Part shown: positions 17,657 through 25,709 of the stretch, piece by piece
Position numbering within the stretch: the first letter of the stretch is position 1
Layout: each line of letters starts with the position of its first letter
NCBI RefSeq assembly: GCF_025963695.1
Contig: NZ_JAOQAH010000047.1
Span: 62,001-126,000, forward strand
DNA: 64,000 nucleotides
Source of the DNA: Segetibacter sp.
Lineage (GTDB): Bacteria; Bacteroidota; Bacteroidia; Chitinophagales; Chitinophagaceae
Reading direction: 5' to 3'
The notes under the pieces: model-generated
Database searches by the model: none
Seen by the model: the letters and a program-made list of their open reading frames with translations, nothing else
Told to the model about the DNA's origin: nothing
Position numbers and translations under genes: made by a program

Positions 17657-18198
17657 GAGAACAAATACGTGAAACGAACAAAGAGTTTCCTGGCCAGGTA
17701 ATACCAACGCAAGGTGGCGGTATTATAGCATCTACTTTCCAGGATATTATTAACTGGGCCCGCTCTAATTCTTTATGGCCACTCACTTTTGCTACCAGTT
17801 GTTGCGGTATTGAGATGATGAGTGTAGCGTCGGCCAAATACGACTTTTCGCGATTTGGTTTTGAGGTAGCCCGAGCCACACCACGGCAAGCAGATGTTAT
17901 TATTATTGCCGGAACCATTGTAAACAAAATGGCGCCCGTACTAAAACGATTGTACGACCAGATGGCTGACCCGAAATATGTAATCGCAATGGGTGCCTGT
18001 GCTATCAGCGGTGGTCCTTTTTTCTACAATACTTATTCGGTGGTAAAAGGCGCCGATCACATTATTCCTGTTGATGTATATATACCGGGTTGCCCTCCTC
18101 GCCCCGAAGCACTGTTACACGCATTGATTTCTTTGCAGGAAAAAATAAAAAGTGGCTTGACAAAAGAACAGATCAAAGCTGAAACATTGCAGCCATGA
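17647..18198 (+). CDS. nuoB: NADH-quinone oxidoreductase subunit B
   Basis: 183 residues. Binds the terminal 4Fe-4S cluster N2 that reduces quinone: the ligands are the Cys pair in TSCCGIEMM, Cys in [10 protein letters not shown] and Cys in PGCPPRPEA. Length and order are normal. ATG at 17647 overlaps nuoA; its stop overlaps the nuoC start by 4 bp (ATGA). Confidence 0.96.
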   Translation: MDVREQIRETNKEFPGQVIPTQGGGIIASTFQDIINWARSNSLWPLTFATSCCGIEMMSVASAKYDFSRFGFEVARATPRQADVIIIAGTIVNKMAPVLKRLYDQMADPKYVIAMGACAISGGPFFYNTYSVVKGADHIIPVDVYIPGCPPRPEALLHALISLQEKIKSGLTKEQIKAETLQP

Positions 18199-18647
18199 CA
18201 AACGAAGAAGTTAAAGAGTTTATATCGGGGATACATCCATCTGCGGTCTTTGACGAAACAGGGGAATGGTTAAATATTCAAATTGATGCATTGGAATGGA
18301 AGCGACTGGCAAAGCTGTTACGTAACGCACCTTTCAACTTCGATTACCTTTTTTGTCTCACCTGCATTGACTGGAAAACTTTTATGACGATGGTGTATCA
18401 TTTATCATCGACGATACACAGACATACAATTGTAATTAAAGCGAAAGTTGACAGGGCTGATGCAAGAATAGAAAGCGTAGTGGATATATGGAAAACTGCG
18501 GAATTTCATGAAAGAGAAGTATATGACTTATTTGGGGTGCACTTCACTAATCATCCTGATTTAAGGAGACTGATACTAACGGATGACTTTGAAGGATATC
18601 CGTTGAGGAAAGATTATGATGATCCGGTTAACATGATAAAGTTGTAG
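18195..18647 (+). CDS. nuoC: NADH-quinone oxidoreductase subunit C
   Basis: 150 residues, a free-standing NuoC rather than a NuoCD fusion. The family signature is visible at [43 protein letters not shown]. It forms part of the peripheral quinone module next to NuoD. Translation is coupled to nuoB through a 4-bp overlap. Confidence 0.95.
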   Translation: MTNEEVKEFISGIHPSAVFDETGEWLNIQIDALEWKRLAKLLRNAPFNFDYLFCLTCIDWKTFMTMVYHLSSTIHRHTIVIKAKVDRADARIESVVDIWKTAEFHEREVYDLFGVHFTNHPDLRRLILTDDFEGYPLRKDYDDPVNMIKL

Positions 18648-18651
18648 GAAG

Positions 18652-18679
18652 AAAGTAAAAACTTAAAAGTAAAAATTGA
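18652..18679 (+). repeat. Heptad repeat, nuoC-nuoD gap
   Basis: Four 7-bp units in register: AAAGTAA, AAACTTA, AAAGTAA, AAATTGA. They fill most of the 45-bp gap. Confidence 0.5.
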
Positions 18680-18692
18680 GGTAGCGATCAGC

Positions 18693-19838
18693 ATGTATAG
18701 CCAAACTGAAATATTGAAAGAACCTGGAGTCATTTCTTCTAATAGTACCGAAGGTGAGCTTGTGATAAATATTGGTCCTCAGCACCCGGCCACACATGGT
18801 GTTTTGCACCTGGTTGTTACATTAAATGGAGAAACGGTTAAAAAAGTTGAACCTCATCTTGGATATATCCATCGCTCTATTGAAAAGATGTGTGAGAGCT
18901 TAAGCTACCGGCAATTCATTTATGTTACAAGCCGAATGGATTATCTCTCCGCTCACATCAACAATCACGCATGTGCGATGACGGTTGAAAAAGCCATGCA
19001 GATAGAGGTTCCGGCAAGAGCCCAATATATACGGGTGATTATGGATGAACTTACCCGCATTGCTTCGCATGAACTGTGGTGGGGAGCGCTGGCGATGGAC
19101 CTGGGAGCTTTCACTCCTTTCTTTTATGCTTTTCGCGAAAGAGAAACCATTAATGACATCATGGAGCAAACCTGCGGCGCAAGGCTCACTATGAATTACA
19201 TGGTGCCGGGGGGGGTGATGGCAGACATCCATCCAAGCTTTCAACAAAAAGTAAAGGATTTTATCAAACTGTTTAAATCGAATATTGACGAGTATGATGA
19301 ACTGGTAACAGGTAGCATCATTTTTCAAAGTCGCATGAAAGGAGTGGGTTGTTTATCAAAAGAAGATGCTATTTCTTATGGTTGCACCGGTCCCGTTGCA
19401 CGTGGTAGTGGAGTGAATTGTGACATCAGAAAGATATATCCGTACGAGATCTACAAACAGTTGCAGTTTGATGAAATAATAGAGACAGCAGGAGATTCCT
19501 TTTCCCGTTATCTCGTTAGAATAAAGGAGATGAAAGAATCAATTAAGATCATAGAACAATTAATTGATGAAATACCAGAAGGGGATTACCAGGCAAAAAC
19601 AAAAGCCGTTATAAAATTGCCTAAAGGAGAATTTTATACCCGCGTAGAAACAGCAAGGGGTGAACTGGGAGTTTATATAGTAAGTGAAGGCGGCACAACA
19701 CCTTATCGCATAAAGTTCAGGTCACCGGGCTTTTCAAATTTGTCAGCACTAGATCATATGGTAAGGGGAAGCAAGATTGGTGACCTAATGGCAACTATGG
19801 GCACGTTGGATTTGGTAATACCGGATATTGATAGGTGA
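18693..19838 (+). CDS. nuoD: NADH-quinone oxidoreductase subunit D
   Basis: 381 residues. Signature motifs: NIGPQHPATHGVLHLV (quinone-site His), LGYIHRSIEKMCES, RMDYLSAHINNHACAMTVEKAM, and the C-terminal KFRSPGFSNLSALDHMVRGSKIGDLMATMGTLDLVIPDIDR. It is the 49-kDa-type subunit forming the quinone cavity with NuoB. Complete. The next gene is nuoH, not nuoE. Confidence 0.97.
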   Translation: MYSQTEILKEPGVISSNSTEGELVINIGPQHPATHGVLHLVVTLNGETVKKVEPHLGYIHRSIEKMCESLSYRQFIYVTSRMDYLSAHINNHACAMTVEKAMQIEVPARAQYIRVIMDELTRIASHELWWGALAMDLGAFTPFFYAFRERETINDIMEQTCGARLTMNYMVPGGVMADIHPSFQQKVKDFIKLFKSNIDEYDELVTGSIIFQSRMKGVGCLSKEDAISYGCTGPVARGSGVNCDIRKIYPYEIYKQLQFDEIIETAGDSFSRYLVRIKEMKESIKIIEQLIDEIPEGDYQAKTKAVIKLPKGEFYTRVETARGELGVYIVSEGGTTPYRIKFRSPGFSNLSALDHMVRGSKIGDLMATMGTLDLVIPDIDR

Positions 19839-19840
19839 GG

Positions 19841-19889
19841 GAAATTAGGGATTAGGAATATTTTGACTTTTGACTTTTTAATTTGAAAT
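19841..19889 (+). repeat. Heptad repeat filling the nuoD-nuoH gap
   Basis: Seven 7-bp units occupy virtually the entire spacer (GAAATTA, GGGATTA, GGAATAT, TTTGACT twice, TTTTAAT, TTGAAAT). The spacer is where nuoE, nuoF and nuoG lie in 14-subunit operons. Confidence 0.5.
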
Positions 19890-20966
19890 ATGTTCAGCTT
19901 ACAAGGCATAACAAACGGAATTCAAAGCTTTCTTCATTCAAGATTTAGCGCTACCGGCGTCTTGATTATTGAAAGTCTCATTGTAATTCTATTGGCTACT
20001 ACCTTGTTTGCATTGCTGGGGTTAGTATTGGTATGGATGGAGAGAAAAGTAGCAGCGCAAATGCAGATTCGCCTCGGTCCAAACAGGGTAGGGCCAATGG
20101 GAATTTTTCAAACGTCAGCCGATACACTGAAGCTGATTTTAAAAGAAGGATTAACACCGGATGGCGCGGACAAGTTTCTGTTCAACCTCGCACCGTTTGT
20201 TGTTATGATTGTTGCTATGTTGCTGCTTGCACCAATTGCCTTTGCAAAGGGCTTCCAGGTCTGGGATATTAATATTGGAGTATTGTATGTGACGGCAGTA
20301 TCTTCTTTGTCAGTCATTGGAATTTTAATGGCAGGATGGGCAAGTAATAATAAATACTCTTTGTTGGGTGCAATGCGAAGTGGTGCTCAAATAGTGAGTT
20401 ACGAACTATCAGCAGGACTGTCTATTCTAACCATTGTTGTATTAACAGGCAGCCTGCAGTTAGGCGATATCATTGAGGCGCAGAAAAACGGTTGGTGGTT
20501 GTTTAAAGGACACATACCGGTAATTATTGCGTTTGTAATTTTTATTATAGCAGCAACAGCTGAAACAAACAGGGCTCCATTTGATATGGCCGAAGCGGAG
20601 TCGGAGCTGACTGCAGGATTTCACACAGAGTATTCGGGAATGAAGTTCGCGCTGTTTTTTCTTGCTGAATACATCAATATATTTATTGTGTGTGCTATTG
20701 GGGCAACTCTTTTTCTCGGTGGATGGATGCCCCTGCACATTGGCAACTGGCAAGGCTTCAACCACCTCATGGATTACATCCCATCTTCCATCTGGTTCTT
20801 TGCCAAAACGTTCGCTTTAATTTTCCTGATCATGTGGTTTAGATGGACTTTTCCACGGTTAAGAATTGATCAATTGCTGAATTTGGAATGGAAATATCTG
20901 TTACCGATAAGTTTATTCAACTTGTTATTCGTAACTGTAATTGCAATATTGGGATGGCATTTTTGA
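19890..20966 (+). CDS. nuoH: NADH-quinone oxidoreductase subunit H
   Basis: 358 residues, about eight membrane helices. Family motifs: WMERKVAAQMQIRLGPNRVGPMGIFQ, AFAKGFQVWDINIGVLY, EASELT-type loop (DMAEAESELTAGFHTEYSGMKFALFFLAEY) and MWFRWTFPRLRIDQLLNLEWKYLLP. It anchors the quinone channel in the membrane. The TGA stop lies inside the first unit of a heptad repeat, so the last codons touch repeat DNA. Confidence 0.96.
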   Translation: MFSLQGITNGIQSFLHSRFSATGVLIIESLIVILLATTLFALLGLVLVWMERKVAAQMQIRLGPNRVGPMGIFQTSADTLKLILKEGLTPDGADKFLFNLAPFVVMIVAMLLLAPIAFAKGFQVWDINIGVLYVTAVSSLSVIGILMAGWASNNKYSLLGAMRSGAQIVSYELSAGLSILTIVVLTGSLQLGDIIEAQKNGWWLFKGHIPVIIAFVIFIIAATAETNRAPFDMAEAESELTAGFHTEYSGMKFALFFLAEYINIFIVCAIGATLFLGGWMPLHIGNWQGFNHLMDYIPSSIWFFAKTFALIFLIMWFRWTFPRLRIDQLLNLEWKYLLPISLFNLLFVTVIAILGWHF

Positions 20967-20989
20967 GTTTTGAGTTTAAAGTGTTGAGT
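20962..20989 (+). repeat. Heptad repeat, left side of the four-helix-bundle gene
   Basis: Units TTTGAGT, TTTGAGT, TTAAAGT, GTTGAGT. It overlaps the nuoH stop. Its TTTTGAGTTTAAAG segment is nearly the reverse complement of the repeat on the other side (21432-21459). Confidence 0.6.
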
Positions 20990-21011
20990 TTAGCGGAAAA
21001 AAAACATTGTT

Positions 21012-21422
21012 ATGGCTACGATAACGAAATTCGAAGATATAGAGGGGTGGCAAAAGGCAAGATTGCTTGCAAAGGAAATATTTATATTTTCAAACGAAAC
21101 AGCCTTAAACAAAGACTTCAGATTTAGATATCAAATAAATGCGGCGGGAGGTTCTATAATGGATAATATAGCTGAAGGATTTCAAAGAGGTGGAAGATTA
21201 GAGTTTATTAATTTTTTGACAATAGCAAAAGGTTCTTGTGCGGAAGTAAGATCTCAATTGTACCGAGTATTTGACAGAAAATATATTACTGCAGATAAAT
21301 TTAGTGAACTATTGAAATTAGCAGAGGATATAGGAAGCATGTTAGGAAGCTGGATCGAATATTTAAATCAATCTGAACTCAAAGGAACAAAGTTTAAAAA
21401 TCGAGTGGCTATAACTCCTTAA
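21012..21422 (+). CDS. Four-helix-bundle protein (23S rRNA-intervening-sequence family)
   Basis: 136 residues of the IVP/four-helix-bundle family (bAvd-like): TKFEDIEGWQKARLLAKEIF, FRFRYQINAAGGSIMDNIAEGFQRG, FINFLTIAKGSCAEVRSQLYR and LLKLAEDIGSMLGSWIEYL mark the four helices. Relatives are found inside 23S rRNA intervening sequences, as accessory proteins of diversity-generating retroelements, and as free-standing genes; the latter have no known role. Here it interrupts the nuo operon between nuoH and nuoI in the same direction and is bounded by inverted heptad repeats, suggesting insertion as a unit. Confidence 0.88.
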   Translation: MATITKFEDIEGWQKARLLAKEIFIFSNETALNKDFRFRYQINAAGGSIMDNIAEGFQRGGRLEFINFLTIAKGSCAEVRSQLYRVFDRKYITADKFSELLKLAEDIGSMLGSWIEYLNQSELKGTKFKNRVAITP

Positions 21423-21431
21423 ACAGGCTAC

Positions 21432-21459
21432 CTTAAACTCAAAACCTTAAACTCAAAAC
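21432..21459 (+). repeat. Heptad repeat, right side of the four-helix-bundle gene
   Basis: Units CTTAAAC, TCAAAAC, CTTAAAC, TCAAAAC: 14-bp dimers repeated exactly. Inverted relative to the repeat at 20962-20989. The nuoI start follows 5 bp later. Confidence 0.6.
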
Positions 21460-21464
21460 TTGCA

Positions 21465-21941
21465 GTGTTTTTAAAAGATTACATATCCGACATCTATCAC
21501 GCAACGAAGTCTCTTCTTACAGGCATGAAGAGAACAGGTTATTATTTTGTTCATCCGAAAGAAATAATAACCGAACAATATCCTGATAACAGGGAAACAT
21601 TAAAAATGGCTGACCGGTTCAGGGGAGAAGTGATCATGCCTCATGATGCAAATAATGAACATGCTTGCACCGGGTGCACTGCTTGTGAATTAGCCTGTCC
21701 AAACGCAACTATAAAAATTATTACAAAATTTGACGTAACACCTGAGGGTAAAAAGAAAAAGGCGCTTGACACATTTGTTTATCATCTTGAGCTCTGCACG
21801 ATGTGCAACTTGTGTGTAGAGGCTTGTCCTACTGATGCTATAAAAATGGGCCAAAACTTTGAGCACAGCGTATACGACAGAAGTATGCTGCTTAAGAAGT
21901 TGAACAAGCCGGGATCTAAAATAAGGGAAGGGGTTGAGTAG
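21465..21941 (+). CDS. nuoI: NADH-quinone oxidoreductase subunit I
   Basis: 158 residues. Two 4Fe-4S motifs, CTGCTACELACP and CTMCNLCVEACP, bind clusters N6a and N6b. The start appears to be GTG at 21465, directly after the repeat; no in-frame ATG precedes the conserved GMKRTGYYF region apart from internal ones. In the absence of NuoEFG this subunit would be the place where electrons enter the Q module. Confidence 0.93.
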   Translation: MFLKDYISDIYHATKSLLTGMKRTGYYFVHPKEIITEQYPDNRETLKMADRFRGEVIMPHDANNEHACTGCTACELACPNATIKIITKFDVTPEGKKKKALDTFVYHLELCTMCNLCVEACPTDAIKMGQNFEHSVYDRSMLLKKLNKPGSKIREGVE

Positions 21942-21950
21942 GCTTTTGGG

Positions 21951-22076
21951 AGTGGTAAGTGATAAGTTGTAAGTGGTAAGTGATAAGTTGTAAGTGATAA
22001 GTGGTAAGTGATAAGTGGTAAGTGATAAGTGATAAGTGGTAAGTGATAAGTGATAAGTAGGGAGTTGTAAGTAATA
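21951..22076 (+). repeat. Heptad tandem array, nuoI-nuoJ gap
   Basis: Eighteen consecutive 7-bp units, mostly AGTGATA and AGTGGTA with some AGTTGTA; the last three are degenerate. It starts 9 bp after the nuoI stop. A period of 7 with in-built TAA codons makes coding impossible. Confidence 0.85.
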
Positions 22077-22127
22077 CTGGTGTCTTTACAGAGAGTTGTT
22101 TTTGCCTTTTTTAGTTAAACCAAATAA

Positions 22128-22748
22128 ATGACTGCATCACAAATCATATTCTACACCATTTCAGCTTTCATTTTAGGCAGCGGATTGTTGTCAGTAACAT
22201 CAACAAAAATTTTTCGGTCAGCTATCTGGTTATTGTTTTCATTAGTTGGTATCGCCGGCCTGTATTTCTGGATGCAGGTTGAATTTGTTGCTGCAGTACA
22301 AATAATCGTGTACGTAGGTGGTATCGTAGTTCTTATCATTTTCTCTATTTTTCTTACGCAAGAATCTGGTAAAGAAATGCCTAAACCTTCTATGAGAAAA
22401 ACCATCTTCTCTGTTCTGGCGGCTCTTTTTGGGTTTGCCTTTACCTACAACCTCATTGATGAATATGGGTTTCCTATTGGCAATGCAAAACCCTTTAACG
22501 TGGCAGTTAGTGATATTGGCACTCAAATGCTTAGCACTACAGATTTTGGCTATATACTGCCCTTTGAAGTAGTCAGTATGTTGCTGCTCGCTTCTATGAT
22601 TGGTTGTATAGTAATTGCAATGAAAACGCCCGAACATGAACCTGGCGAACCAAAGGAAGTTATGCTAGATAATAACGAAGATGCACCAGCACCGACAGTA
22701 GTAATCATTCCATCTGTTCCGGAACCATTAATAATTGCGGAGGTATAA
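22128..22748 (+). CDS. nuoJ: NADH-quinone oxidoreductase subunit J
   Basis: 206 residues with about five membrane helices. NuoJ features: FRSAIWLLFSLVGIAGLYFWMQVEFVAAVQIIVYVGGIVVLIIFSIFL (contains the conserved pi-bulge helix region) and LPFEVVSMLLLASMIGCIVIA. Membrane-arm subunit that helps couple quinone reduction to proton pumping. The C-terminal tail (APAPTVVIIPSVPEPLIIAEV) is longer than usual and Pro-rich. nuoK starts 1 bp after the stop. Confidence 0.94.
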   Translation: MTASQIIFYTISAFILGSGLLSVTSTKIFRSAIWLLFSLVGIAGLYFWMQVEFVAAVQIIVYVGGIVVLIIFSIFLTQESGKEMPKPSMRKTIFSVLAALFGFAFTYNLIDEYGFPIGNAKPFNVAVSDIGTQMLSTTDFGYILPFEVVSMLLLASMIGCIVIAMKTPEHEPGEPKEVMLDNNEDAPAPTVVIIPSVPEPLIIAEV

Positions 22749-22749
22749 A

Positions 22750-23064
22750 ATGAACGAAGTTCCATTAACCCATATTCTTTTTGTAAGCACGGCTTTATTC
22801 TTCATTGGAATGTATGGGCTTTTTACCCGGAGAAATCTGATTACCATGTTAATGTCAATAGAGCTATTGCTCAACAGCGTTAACATCAACTTTGTTGCTT
22901 TTAATAAGTATTTGTACCCTGATAAATTAGACGGTGTCTTCTTTGCCATTTTCATTATTACAATCGCTGCCGCGGAAGCTGCAGTTGCCATTGCTATTGT
23001 CATCAACTTGTACAGAAGCCATAAATCTATTGATGTAGAGGACGCAGCGGAACTAAAGTTTTAA
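22750..23064 (+). CDS. nuoK: NADH-quinone oxidoreductase subunit K
   Basis: About 104 residues, three membrane helices. Conserved Glu residues of the proton path are visible in SIELLLNSVNINFVAF and ITIAAAEAAVAIAIVINLYR. Start taken at the ATG at 22750 (MNEVPLTHILF) rather than the upstream in-frame codon overlapping nuoJ. Couples with NuoJ in the membrane arm. Confidence 0.94.
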   Translation: MNEVPLTHILFVSTALFFIGMYGLFTRRNLITMLMSIELLLNSVNINFVAFNKYLYPDKLDGVFFAIFIITIAAAEAAVAIAIVINLYRSHKSIDVEDAAELKF

Positions 23065-23075
23065 ACCCCCCTCTA

Positions 23076-23095
23076 GCTCCCCCTGAAGGGGGAGC
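23076..23095. repeat. GC-rich REP-like palindrome, nuoK-nuoL gap
   Basis: A perfect 9-bp stem, GCTCCCCCT / AGGGGGAGC, around a GA loop, preceded by CCCCCCTCTA. It lies 11 bp after nuoK and 19 bp before nuoL. Palindromes of this C/G-run type are common dispersed repeats in related genomes. Confidence 0.65.
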
Positions 23096-23113
23096 ACTGG
23101 AAAAACCACTGAT

Positions 23114-25048
23114 ATGAATTATTTTATACTTATACCTTTACTGCCTTTTGCAACTTTTGTTGTGCTTGGGCTATTTGGAAGAAGATATTTTAAAACATCT
23201 TCAGGTATCATCGCGACCACCTCATTGCTTGCTTCCACAGTTCTTTCAATAGTGATTGCCTATAATTATTTCTTTCTAGACGGTAAGGTGAATGGGAGCT
23301 ATCATAAGATTATCGCCTTTCAATATAATTGGCTTCAATTCTCACCCGGCCTTTCTATCGATATGGGTATCATTCTCGATCCTATTTCTGTAATGATGGT
23401 CGTTATTGTCACGTTCATTTCGTTAATGGTGCACGTTTTTAGTTTGGGTTATATGAGGGGTGAAACGCGGTTTGCGACATACTATGCCTTTCTTTCATTG
23501 TTTACTTTTTCAATGCTTGGGTTGGTTCTTTCTTCAAATATTTTCCAGGTCTATATTTTTTGGGAGTTGGTGGGAGTTTCGTCTTATCTGCTAATAGGAT
23601 TTTATTATGATAAACCTTCAGCAGTAGCTGCTTCCAAAAAAGCTTTTATCGTTACACGTTTTGCTGACTTCGGTTTCCTGATAGGTATTTTGATTATTGG
23701 ATTTTATGGCGGCACCCTGGATATCCCCACTCTTATCAAACGATTAACTTCCACGCAGTCTACCGAATTTATAAGTATTTCAACAGCTTCTTTTTTAGGC
23801 ATATCAGCCCTTACGTGGGGACTAACATTGGTGTTTATTGGCGGCGCAGGTAAGTCGGCTATGTTTCCTTTGCACGTATGGCTACCAGATGCAATGGAAG
23901 GCCCAACGCCTGTCTCTGCGTTAATTCACGCAGCTACGATGGTCGTCGCAGGAGTATATTTAGTCGCCCGGTTGTTCCCGATATTTTCAATGGACGCCGC
24001 TGTCCTACATATTGTAACCTGGATAGGTGCGTCCTCCGCTTTGATTGCTGCGGTCATCGCCTGTACTCAAACCGATATTAAAAGGGTGCTCGCTTATTCT
24101 ACCATGTCACAGATTGGTTATATGATGTTTGCTCTGGGGATAGCCAGAAATGAGGGAGAAAGCAGTGTTGGTTATACTGCTTCGATGTTTCATTTGTTTA
24201 CCCATGCTTTTTTTAAATCACTATTATTTCTTTGCGCCGGTGCTGTTATACATTTAGTGCATAGTAATGATATGAAAGATATGGGTGGTCTAAGAAAAAG
24301 GATGCCTTTAACCCATTTATCGTTTTTAATTGCTTGCCTGGCAATTGCGGGTATTCCACCTTTTGCAGGATTTTTTAGCAAAGAAGAAATTTTGTTGGCA
24401 GCCTTTCAAACCAATAAAATCATTTATTTCATTGCGCTGTTTACTGCAGCACTTACAGCCTTTTATATGTTTCGGTTATATTTTTCTATTTTCTGGAATA
24501 AGACCTCGGCAACCGTGAAAGATGCTGAAGTCGAACATCATCATGAAGGAACAATTTCAATGAAGCTGCCTTTAATAATATTATCGTTGTGTACCATTGT
24601 TGCCGGGTTTGTTCCTTTCTCGAAATTTGTTACAGCAGATGGAGCTCCTCTTGAAACGCATCTCAACGTTTTGTTTTCAATTGCGCCAGTTGCCTTATCT
24701 GTTCTTGCCATTTTAATTGCAGCAAGTCTTTATAAAAATCAGAACGAAAGACCTGCAAAGATTGCTACTTCGTTAGGGGGTTTTTATAAGGTGGTAACAA
24801 GAAAGCTTTATATAGATGAAGTTTATTTGTTCATGACTAAGAAAGTCATTTTCAACTTCGTGGGTAGACCTGCTGCATGGATTGATCGAAACATTATAGA
24901 CGGATGCGTTAATGGATTAGCCTATGTTACAGCAACAACGTCTAATGCTATAAAAGTTGTGCAGTCAGGTAGGATACAGAATTACACTTTATACTTTTTT
25001 GGAGGCATTGCAGGGTTAGCAATCATATTTGTTTATTGGTGGAAATGA
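23114..25048 (+). CDS. nuoL: NADH-quinone oxidoreductase subunit L
   Basis: 644 residues, the largest antiporter-like subunit. Motifs: ATYYAFLSLFTFSMLGLVLSSN, FWELVGVSSYLLIGFYYDKP (pumping Glu), GGAGKSAMFPLHVWLPDAMEGPTPVSALIHAATMV (key Lys), IKRVLAYSTMSQIGYMM and FKSLLFLCAGAVIH. The C-terminal lateral helix region follows residue about 500. Proton-pumping end of the membrane arm. The RAYT element begins just after its stop. Confidence 0.96.
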   Translation: MNYFILIPLLPFATFVVLGLFGRRYFKTSSGIIATTSLLASTVLSIVIAYNYFFLDGKVNGSYHKIIAFQYNWLQFSPGLSIDMGIILDPISVMMVVIVTFISLMVHVFSLGYMRGETRFATYYAFLSLFTFSMLGLVLSSNIFQVYIFWELVGVSSYLLIGFYYDKPSAVAASKKAFIVTRFADFGFLIGILIIGFYGGTLDIPTLIKRLTSTQSTEFISISTASFLGISALTWGLTLVFIGGAGKSAMFPLHVWLPDAMEGPTPVSALIHAATMVVAGVYLVARLFPIFSMDAAVLHIVTWIGASSALIAAVIACTQTDIKRVLAYSTMSQIGYMMFALGIARNEGESSVGYTASMFHLFTHAFFKSLLFLCAGAVIHLVHSNDMKDMGGLRKRMPLTHLSFLIACLAIAGIPPFAGFFSKEEILLAAFQTNKIIYFIALFTAALTAFYMFRLYFSIFWNKTSATVKDAEVEHHHEGTISMKLPLIILSLCTIVAGFVPFSKFVTADGAPLETHLNVLFSIAPVALSVLAILIAASLYKNQNERPAKIATSLGGFYKVVTRKLYIDEVYLFMTKKVIFNFVGRPAAWIDRNIIDGCVNGLAYVTATTSNAIKVVQSGRIQNYTLYFFGGIAGLAIIFVYWWK

Positions 25049-25060
25049 TAAATAAAGGCT

Positions 25061-25138
25061 ACAAGCCCAATAGGGGCATAATATCAGTAGTGAAAAAAAC
25101 AGAAAACAAATTTAGAAAGCTCCATAGGAGCGAAACAT
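25061..25138. repeat. Left palindromes of the RAYT element
   Basis: Two palindromes: GCCCAATAGGGGC (25065-25077) followed by CATAATATCAGTAG, and GCTCCATAGGAGC (25119-25131) followed by GAAACAT. Each reappears in inverse orientation to the right of the transposase gene. Confidence 0.7.
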
Positions 25139-25153
25139 AAAATGAATACATAA

Positions 25154-25615
25154 ATGCCCAACACCTATTCACAGATATACATTCAGATAGTATTTGCAGT
25201 GAAAGGAAGGCAGAACTTTATAAAAGGATCATTTAGAGACGAAATACAAAAATATATGTCGGGAATTGTTACAAACAAAAAACAAAAATTGTATGCTATT
25301 TATTGCATGCCTGATCATACCCATCTTTTAGCAAGCATAAAGCCCGACATATGCATTTCTGATCTGGTAAGAGATGTAAAAGCAAACACTACTTCATTCA
25401 TAAAAGAAAAAAAAATTTTGAATGAGGTCTTTAGCTGGCAGGAAGGCTTTGGTGCCTTTAGTTATTCTAAGTCCCAATCGAAACAAGTGGTGAACTATAT
25501 TTTGAATCAGGCTATGCATCATGAAAAAAGAAGTTTTGAAGAAGAATATCTTGAATTTTTGAGGAGGTATAAGGTAGGATACGACGAAAAATATTTGTTA
25601 GAATTTTATGATTAG
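25154..25615 (+). mobile_element. REP-associated tyrosine transposase (IS200/IS605-like TnpA)
   Basis: A 153-residue intact transposase of the Y1 HUH family. HUH motif His55-Thr-His57 in MPDHTHLLA and catalytic Tyr115 in QVVNYILNQ; the SWQEGFGAFSYSKSQ block is typical of Bacteroidota RAYT proteins. Nested imperfect palindromes flank it on both sides. Such enzymes mobilise REP/BIME palindromes rather than classical IS ends. It sits between nuoL and nuoM in the same direction, so it may be transcribed with the operon. Confidence 0.88.
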
Positions 25616-25616
25616 A

Positions 25617-25695
25617 AATATTTCGCTCCTACAGTAGCTATATGTTTGGTGCAATGATCATTCCTTCTGCTACTGATATAATGTGCCGCCGGCAC
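25617..25695. repeat. Right palindromes of the RAYT element
   Basis: ATATTTCGCTCCTACAGTAG (from 25618) mirrors the left GCTCC…GAGCGAAACAT palindrome. CTACTGATATAATG (25670-25683) is the inverse of CATAATATCAGTAG on the left. It ends in the perfect 13-bp palindrome GTGCCGCCGGCAC (25683-25695). Confidence 0.7.
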
Positions 25696-25709
25696 TAAAA
25701 GAATACACT

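Noticed and set aside
21012..21422. Evidence of an rRNA intervening sequence or a diversity-generating retroelement
   Set aside because: No rRNA, reverse transcriptase or template/variable repeats surround the four-helix-bundle gene; it is free-standing.
21951..22076. CRISPR-like array
   Set aside because: The 7-bp units have no spacers and no cas genes are present; it is a simple tandem repeat.
25683..25709. Longer N-terminus for nuoM
   Set aside because: It would start at a GTG inside the perfect palindrome GTGCCGCCGGCAC of the RAYT element; the ATG at 25710 gives the normal first membrane helix.
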